From: Tetramitus jugosus
Lineage: Eukaryota > Heterolobosea > Eutetramitea > Acrasida > Vahlkampfiidae
NCBI GenBank assembly: GCA_937625935.1
Contig: OW569365.1
Location: 124,001-188,000 of the forward strand
Direction of reading: 5' to 3'
DNA length: 64,000 nucleotides
This document shows, piece by piece, positions 58,648-64,000 of the stretch (position 1 is the first letter of the stretch; every line of letters starts with the position of its first letter). The notes beneath the pieces are model-generated. The model was not told the origin of the DNA, made no database searches, and saw nothing but the letters and a program-made list of their open reading frames with translations. Made by a program: the position numbers and the translations under genes.

Positions 58648-60027
58648 TTAGTATTGGTATTCATCAAGAAAGTCTGATAATCGTTGATGGTACTCCTTTT
58701 TCCACTTGTTCTCTCTGTGGCGTTTCACGAGTAAGACAGTAGCAATGACAGCAGCCATGACCACAGCTACTAGTACAAACAAGAGAAGAACTGCTAGGGT
58801 AATGATAACTGAAGGTCTGCCTGACTTTTTGAGAGTCGTGTAAGACTGCTTGCAATCACCTTCCTTTTGAGTGTAAAAGGCACCCGTTTCAGGATATCTG
58901 ATATTTTGATTGTTTGAATTGACGAATTTGAAGTAGTATGTTCTGCACTTTGTATCCAATGGGAGATCTACACTAAATGTTCCAAAGTTGGACGATGCGT
59001 CATCATTGAAGGGATATTCATTGGCTAGAGAGATCGATTTCCCGTTCAATACCAGTTCAGCGCTCTTGAGAGCCGAGTACTTGTTCACACTGTTCACATC
59101 AAAGTAATTGGCCATAAATCGGATCTTATGTGAAAATATAAAGTGACTACCAGCAATAATTGCATACTTTTCATCAGGATTAGAACCCGCCACAAGGTTC
59201 TGAGTCCATTGATGATTCAGTGAATCAAATCGTTCGGCCTTCTTTGCATTGTATCCGACACCAGTCACTGTGACAGTTGAATCCATCAAATTGTTCCTTG
59301 ATTCCTCTGATCGTAACCAATCTACAATCACACTTGTAACATCCTCCGTTCCAGTACTTAAATTCTCTGTAATATTGCCATAAGCACCCTTGTACATGTA
59401 CTGCACTCGTTCTTCCATTGTTTTCGAACCATCGCACGAACTATGCGAATAACAACCAGCTTTTGTGTTGAGTTGTCCTGCCATGTCATCTGCATGCAAC
59501 TCTGCGGCAGATTCCAAAAATTGATTTCGCCACACGGGACTCACTGACTCACCCAATACAATCTCACTGTCCTTTGCATGAGTGAGATAGGAGCGTGCGA
59601 ACGAAGCAGGAGACATTCGAACCGCATTTGTCAACACTGTCATGCTTCTCTGATACCAATCCGATGCAAAAATAGGAACACCGTGCTCAACAGTCGAACG
59701 AACACTTGAAAGACCATTCTCCATCATATCTTTAGTAGCAGAGAAGAGCTCTCCTGCTTCTTTTTCCTCCTCTTGTAGTCGTTCTTCCTTGCTAGTCTTT
59801 GAGTCCTCTCTTGTCCTCATTGCAGTCCTCGTCACGATATCAATCGTGTTGAATTCAATGTCATCCAACGAAAGCTCTTCCACTTGATCAGTCTCATGTG
59901 GTGTGAAGACGATTGCTGTCTCACGACAGTTGCCTTGTGAAGCAAAAAAGCAAAAACAGCACAAGAAAAAGCAGAGAAGAGCACCAACACGCAAAAGGGC
60001 AGGTTTACGTGATTGAGTTGGTTTCAT
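58648..60027 (-). CDS. Type I membrane protein with CAP/SCP (YkwD-type) ectodomain
   Basis: 459 residues. A signal peptide (LLCFFLCCFCFFASQGNC) is followed by an acidic Glu/Thr linker. The CAP domain spans about 155-290: TNAVRMSPASFARSYL, ESAAELHADDMA, CYSHSSCDGSKTMEERVQYM, NITENLSTGTEDVTSVIVDW and MDSTVTVTGVGY. It keeps the His and Glu positions of the CAP cavity (Ser-His-Ser, Glu-Asn). A second beta-rich ectodomain with two Cys precedes the transmembrane helix (VIITLAVLLLFVLVAVVMAA) and a basic cytosolic tail ending EYQY. CAP proteins bind sterols or lipids or act in adhesion; the function here is unknown. Confidence 0.87.
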   Translation of the reverse strand: MKPTQSRKPALLRVGALLCFFLCCFCFFASQGNCRETAIVFTPHETDQVEELSLDDIEFNTIDIVTRTAMRTREDSKTSKEERLQEEEKEAGELFSATKDMMENGLSSVRSTVEHGVPIFASDWYQRSMTVLTNAVRMSPASFARSYLTHAKDSEIVLGESVSPVWRNQFLESAAELHADDMAGQLNTKAGCYSHSSCDGSKTMEERVQYMYKGAYGNITENLSTGTEDVTSVIVDWLRSEESRNNLMDSTVTVTGVGYNAKKAERFDSLNHQWTQNLVAGSNPDEKYAIIAGSHFIFSHKIRFMANYFDVNSVNKYSALKSAELVLNGKSISLANEYPFNDDASSNFGTFSVDLPLDTKCRTYYFKFVNSNNQNIRYPETGAFYTQKEGDCKQSYTTLKKSGRPSVIITLAVLLLFVLVAVVMAAVIATVLLVKRHRENKWKKEYHQRLSDFLDEYQY

Positions 60028-60168
60028 TGCGTTATAACGTCACTTCTCTATGCTCTCTTTTTCATTCAAGTGCGTTGTTTGATTGTGTGAGATGTTGGAA
60101 ACCGCTTGTTGGGTATAAAAATGGCCGATAAGGATTTCCGATTCCTTTTTGGAACAATACCAAAGCTT

Positions 60169-62775
60169 TTATGAAGGCAGAATGATGATTGGGTCACTAT
60201 CTTCTTCTTCCTCTTCACGTTCGTCCATGCCCCACAAGATAACAGTGTGGTCATAGCTACCTGTGAGGAGAAGAGGTTTGGTCTTTGACCATTCCATGCA
60301 GGTGATGGGAGCCTTGTGTTTTTCAGAGCTCTGAGAGGTGAAAAAGCTGTTGCTGACCATGTCAAACACAACAGGGATACGGTCAGAATTACTGGTAGTG
60401 CAAGCTAGTCGAGTAGAGGTGCTGTCGAAGGAGAGGAGAGGGAAAGATGCTCCTCCAGTAGGAGAGGTTTGAAGTTCAGCACTTCCTGCACTGTTTCTTG
60501 GAATTACTTTGAGAACTCTGTGAGTTGTTATATCCCAAATTCTGATGGCATCAAGACTTGCAGTTGCGAGGCATTTTCCGTTGGAGGAGAATATAGCAGA
60601 TTGGACAATGGTTGGTTGTGCAAATGCTTGGTAGCTCCAATTTGAAGCATCAATGAACATCAAGGTTCTGTCAGCGCCGTAGCTCACCAATAAGTTACTG
60701 TCAGTTGGTGACCATAGCGCTTTAAAGACACTATAGCCATTGTGGAGGTCTAATTGAGAAACCACTAGCCCCAGATTAGGATTGATTATCGTAACTCTTC
60801 CATCTGAGCTGGCGCTCGCGATCATAGGTAGCTTGTCAGATGAGACCCCGCTTGTTGATTGCCACTCTATGTTATTTATCGAACCCAGACTCTTATTGAT
60901 TTTGAAGATACATCTTTGTTTTTTAACATCCCAAATATATACAATTCCATCCAGACCTCCTGCGGCCAGTGTGGAGTTATCCGGACCCCAAGACAAACAT
61001 TGAATTGGAAGCCGATGACCACTTAAACAATCTGTTGAATGTTGAACTGAACTCCAATCGGATCCCTTCTTCTCTGTTCTTTGACGAGTCATGCCAATCT
61101 TTCTCTTCATATCGAATGCTAACATAGTACCATCTGGAGAATGGACCAAATAGGATGAAGAAGAGCAGGACTCCTCTGTTTTTAAGAGATCAACTTGGAT
61201 TATGTTTTCTGTCGACGAGTTAAGACCATAATAGCGAGTGACAAAACTTCCAGATATTGCCACCTTGTCAGAACGATGTGACCAGCATACATTTCTAACA
61301 GGAACATTAATATTTGCTATTGTTTGGACAAACACTATCTGGTATACTATTGTTGGACGATGGGCAGGAGGAATTGGAGATTCGCCCACTGTCTCCATTG
61401 TTGAATGTTCTTCTGGTTGCTCTTCAGCAATTTGATCAGTAAAGTCGAGAATAACTGGTTCTGGGCGCGTTGGTAACTTTGAAAGCTCTGGAAATAAGTT
61501 TCGGATAACATTGGATCGTCGAATCGAGTCTAGGTGTCCTCCTTTGAAGAGGGTATTTGTACATTCGCTCTTGTTGAAAAAACTAGTAGGAATAATCCTG
61601 CTTCTCAGGAGTAGTTCTTCTTCCTCGATATTTAACTCCGAGGAATTCGAATCATAGAGAGACACGTTTAAACCTGTTCCTCTAGGTCCATCATATCCCA
61701 ATTCGTCAGGTATAATTGGAGGAGTTGTCTTCCTCAATTCGCTAAACTTTACTCCTTCAAAGAACTTATGGTTTCGTATCTTATCTGCTGAATAAGGAGA
61801 GTTTGGTTCCCCACATCCCAATCGTTTATCTATATCAACAGTCAGAAGTTGGTCTATCAAATCTTTCGCATCTTCAGGGATGTGAGAAGGCCAGTAAATG
61901 TCCTTGTCTACGATCTTCTGACATGTTATGGCCATACTAGAACTAAAGAAGGGAGATCTTCCACAAAATAATTCATATATTATGCATCCATACGCCCACC
62001 AATCAACACTACACGAGAAGAGTGTTAACATACTTCCATATCTGAGAGAAGAAAACTCATGTCATACCCTTTGCCATATTTGTTATTTTGCACAATCTCA
62101 GGTGCTAGATACTCAACTGTGCCACAAAAGGTATGAGTTCCGTCATGTTCGATACTCTTTGCTATTCCAAAGTCCACGAGCTTCAGATGTCCATCACCTG
62201 ACAGTAATAAATTTTCTGGTTTCTGTGATACCAATGTTCGTCAACAAGTCATCCTAAATACAAGTAGGAAATGAATAGGAAGTACGTACTAAATCTCTAT
62301 GTACAATATTGTTTTCGTGAATATAAATGATCGCTTCGAGTAATTCTGCCATGTAAAATCGAATCACTTCTGTCGTTTCCTTCTTCTTTCGCCTTACTCG
62401 AACAAACAATTCACCTCCACTAATCAGCTCCGTAATAAAATATAACCTCTTATCATCAGCAAAAGTAAAGTATAATCGTAGCACATTGTCGTGATTCAAC
62501 TTCAATAGGATATCTCTTTCTGTCTTCACATATTTTGTCTTTGTTTCCAAGGTTCAGTTAGTGCATGGGTCAGCTAATTCAAGAGATTCTGATATCTCTC
62601 TTACCTGATTTTTCTTGATCAAGTTCTCTTTTTGTAAAATTTTAGCAGCATACTGAATGTCTGTGGTTTTGTGCTTGCACAATCTCACTTGACCAAAAGC
62701 TCCTTCGCCTAATACTTGCCCAAATTCGAATTGATCTTTCGTGATACCAGTGATATTCGCTCCCGTTCCCTCCAT
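60169..62775 (-). CDS. AGC-family protein kinase fused to WD40 repeats
   Basis: Four exons: 62775-62605, 62538-62290, 62222-62068 and 62008-60169 (introns 66, 67 and 59 nt), all phases exact; 804 residues. The kinase starts within 20 residues of [17 protein letters not shown], Lys45 in [35 protein letters not shown] (D139), DFG at 157-159, T-loop [15 protein letters not shown] (T171 as likely PDK1-type site) and [20 protein letters not shown]. The AGC tail begins [20 protein letters not shown]. After a linker, residues ~390-800 hold WD40-type repeats ([53 protein letters not shown]). The combination is unusual. An upstream non-ATG frame might be another exon. Confidence 0.88.
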
Positions 62776-62992
62776 GAACCAAAAATCAGCTACTCTTATT
62801 TGTTGCAGATCCAATGTCGTACTGCTGATAAAACGTAAATCTAGATAGTCCGACAGATAGTCGTAGTTTTATGGCCTTTCCCTCCAAAAAAAACGTTACA
62901 TTTTGTATGAGAGACATTGTTTTTTTCAATTGGCTGATCATGCTTGAACGAAGATCCCATAAGTGTAACTTGAATCTATCATAGCCAAAGAT
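62776..62992. promoter_or_regulatory. 217-bp divergent region between AGC-WD40 kinase and CEP164-like gene
   Basis: Both genes start here in opposite directions, so a shared bidirectional promoter is likely. On the minus strand a short frame without ATG (DYLSDYLDLRF...) runs into the kinase start. No core element is recognised. Confidence 0.35.
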
Positions 62993-64000
62993 ATGCCTGA
63001 AGAGAAAATTCCCAAAAAGGTAGGAAATCAGGTCGTTCTCTCTGATGAAGATCAAGACGAACCCACTCAAGAAGACATTCAAGAGTATGCAAAGTGGCTA
63101 GGGTTGAATCCAGAGAAAGATACAGATTTACTATGGATAGCACTGGAGGGAATTAGGGCTCCACTTCCAGATGGATGGAAACCCATTCAATCTGAGAACG
63201 GTGAACTATACTTTTTCAACTTTAGTACAGGAGAGAGCAGGTGGGACCACCCTCTGGATCAATTTTATAAAGATCTCGCACAAAAAGAACTCGAACAAAA
63301 GAGTCAAAGAAAGGAAAAGAAATCTAGTTCGAAGCTAAGGACCTCTGTCAAGATTGAGAAGAGAAGAAAGAAGTTCTCTCTCGGTGATGCTGAAAGAGGG
63401 AGAAGTAACTCTAAACTACAGCCTTTGCTGTCCTCGAGTATCAAGGAAAAGTCAACAAAGAGTGATGATGAGACCAATAGAGGAACAATGTTGTTAAAGA
63501 ACTTGGATCTGAACAGTTCTGATACTGCACTTCTCTCGAAGACTATATCTCGGGCAAAATCTTCAGCTCATATGTTTCCTAGTAGTGAAGAAGAGACAAC
63601 AAGTGTTTCTAGTGGACATCCCGATAGTGATTTCGAGGATAGCGGAAGAAGCAATCCTCTCGCAAAGCAGAGAGTTTCGGATGAAGATATGGAAAGAGAG
63701 ATTACGAGGAAAGAAAACGAATCTTTACGAATAGAGGTCGAAGAATTGAAGTCGAAATTGATTTTACTTAGCAAAGAAAAGAGTGATGTGGAAGAACAAC
63801 TAGAGGACAGCACGAAGAAAAATGAGATATTACAAAAAGAAAACAGAGAAATCCAAGAAGAATACAAAATCCTGTTGAACCGCCAAGTACAAGAGCAAAC
63901 AGATTACGAGAATGAGTTGCAGAATCTCAATAAGACAAAACTAGGTGTTCAAAAAGAAATTACATCCTTGGAGTTGGAGAAGCGCTCAATTGAAAACTCA
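62993..64000 (+). CDS. CEP164: CEP164-like WW-domain coiled-coil protein (3' end outside window)
   Basis: The frame is open from the ATG at 62993 to the window edge, 336 codons. The N-terminus matches the CEP164 layout: QVVLSDEDQDEPTQEDIQEY, a helix ending in DTDLLWIALEGIRAPLP, then a WW domain GWKPIQSENGELYFFNFSTG with Trp62, Trp84 and Pro87 (SRWDHPLDQFY), followed by a Lys/Glu tract. The middle is Ser/Lys-rich and disordered; from about residue 235 a long coiled coil begins (ESLRIEVEELKSKLILLSKE). In animals CEP164 sits on basal-body distal appendages and recruits TTBK2 for ciliogenesis. A comparable role in assembling flagellar basal bodies is the natural inference for an amoeboflagellate. 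Confidence 0.88.
   Translation, partial: MPEEKIPKKVGNQVVLSDEDQDEPTQEDIQEYAKWLGLNPEKDTDLLWIALEGIRAPLPDGWKPIQSENGELYFFNFSTGESRWDHPLDQFYKDLAQKELEQKSQRKEKKSSSKLRTSVKIEKRRKKFSLGDAERGRSNSKLQPLLSSSIKEKSTKSDDETNRGTMLLKNLDLNSSDTALLSKTISRAKSSAHMFPSSEEETTSVSSGHPDSDFEDSGRSNPLAKQRVSDEDMEREITRKENESLRIEVEELKSKLILLSKEKSDVEEQLEDSTKKNEILQKENREIQEEYKILLNRQVQEQTDYENELQNLNKTKLGVQKEITSLELEKRSIENS

Noticed and set aside
1-64000. tRNA, rRNA, CRISPR or prokaryotic operon features
   Set aside because: No cloverleaf with conserved GTTCRA-type arm, no rRNA core and no spaced repeat array was seen when reading the intergenic stretches; the genes are eukaryotic with spliceosomal introns.

Overview
The window looks like nuclear DNA of a free-living amoeboflagellate, most likely Naegleria or a close heterolobosean relative. 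This is inferred from gene content and style; no marker gene settles the species. The DNA is AT-rich and gene-dense. Genes lie on both strands with spacers often of 30-300 bp. Introns are few and mostly short (47-195 nt) with GTATGT, GTAAGT or GTACGT donors. Start codons often follow A/C-rich leaders (CAACAACA-like). The encoded proteins are plainly eukaryotic: SRP receptor beta, Atg3, MED18, PMS2, PARG, a Hippo-type kinase, mitochondrial aconitase and a CEP164-like ciliary protein.

Layout. 1-15.5 kb: a basic Ser-rich protein (5' end outside), peptidyl-tRNA hydrolase, SRP receptor beta, an armadillo protein, an alpha/beta hydrolase, a VASt-like membrane protein, an unknown helical protein, a TPR-MYND protein, a 7TM receptor fused to RGS, a small secreted cationic Cys-rich protein and a Cys-rich cytosolic protein. 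15.8-17.6 kb: an F-box/SPRY protein and a secreted unknown. 17.8-24.7 kb: three tandem dynamin-like GTPases with mosaic sequence identity and a shared upstream element. 24.9-27.7 kb: ATG3 head-to-head with a nucleotidyltransferase.

27.7-32.5 kb is a gene-poor block of decay and mobile DNA. It holds two related MITE-like elements with 3-bp target duplications, a perfect 70-bp foldback, a decayed minus-strand gene with coiled-coil remnants, and a transposase-like remnant.

32.6-50.2 kb, all on the plus strand: a two-domain acetoacetate decarboxylase-like protein, a GH20 hexosaminidase, mitochondrial enoyl reductase, a Hippo/MST kinase with SARAH domain, a His/Gln/acid-rich nuclear protein, MED18, PMS2, PARG and a Crinkler/RHS-type NTPase. 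50.3-64 kb: a probable F-box plus VLRF1 protein, aconitase, an HSL-type hydrolase, an AIFM2-like oxidoreductase, an SDR, a membrane-anchored CAP/SCP protein, an AGC kinase fused to WD40 repeats, and the 5' part of a CEP164-like gene running off the end.

Functional themes are mitochondrial metabolism (aconitase, MECR-type reductase), genome maintenance (PMS2, PARG), signalling (7TM-RGS, Hippo kinase, AGC-WD40 kinase), autophagy (Atg3) and flagellar assembly (CEP164-like). No operon-like organisation is apparent; neighbours are mostly unrelated. The most unusual items are the dynamin cluster, the F-box-VLRF1 and AGC-WD40 fusions, the decarboxylase with one degenerate active site, the Crinkler-type gene and the undescribed MITE/foldback block.
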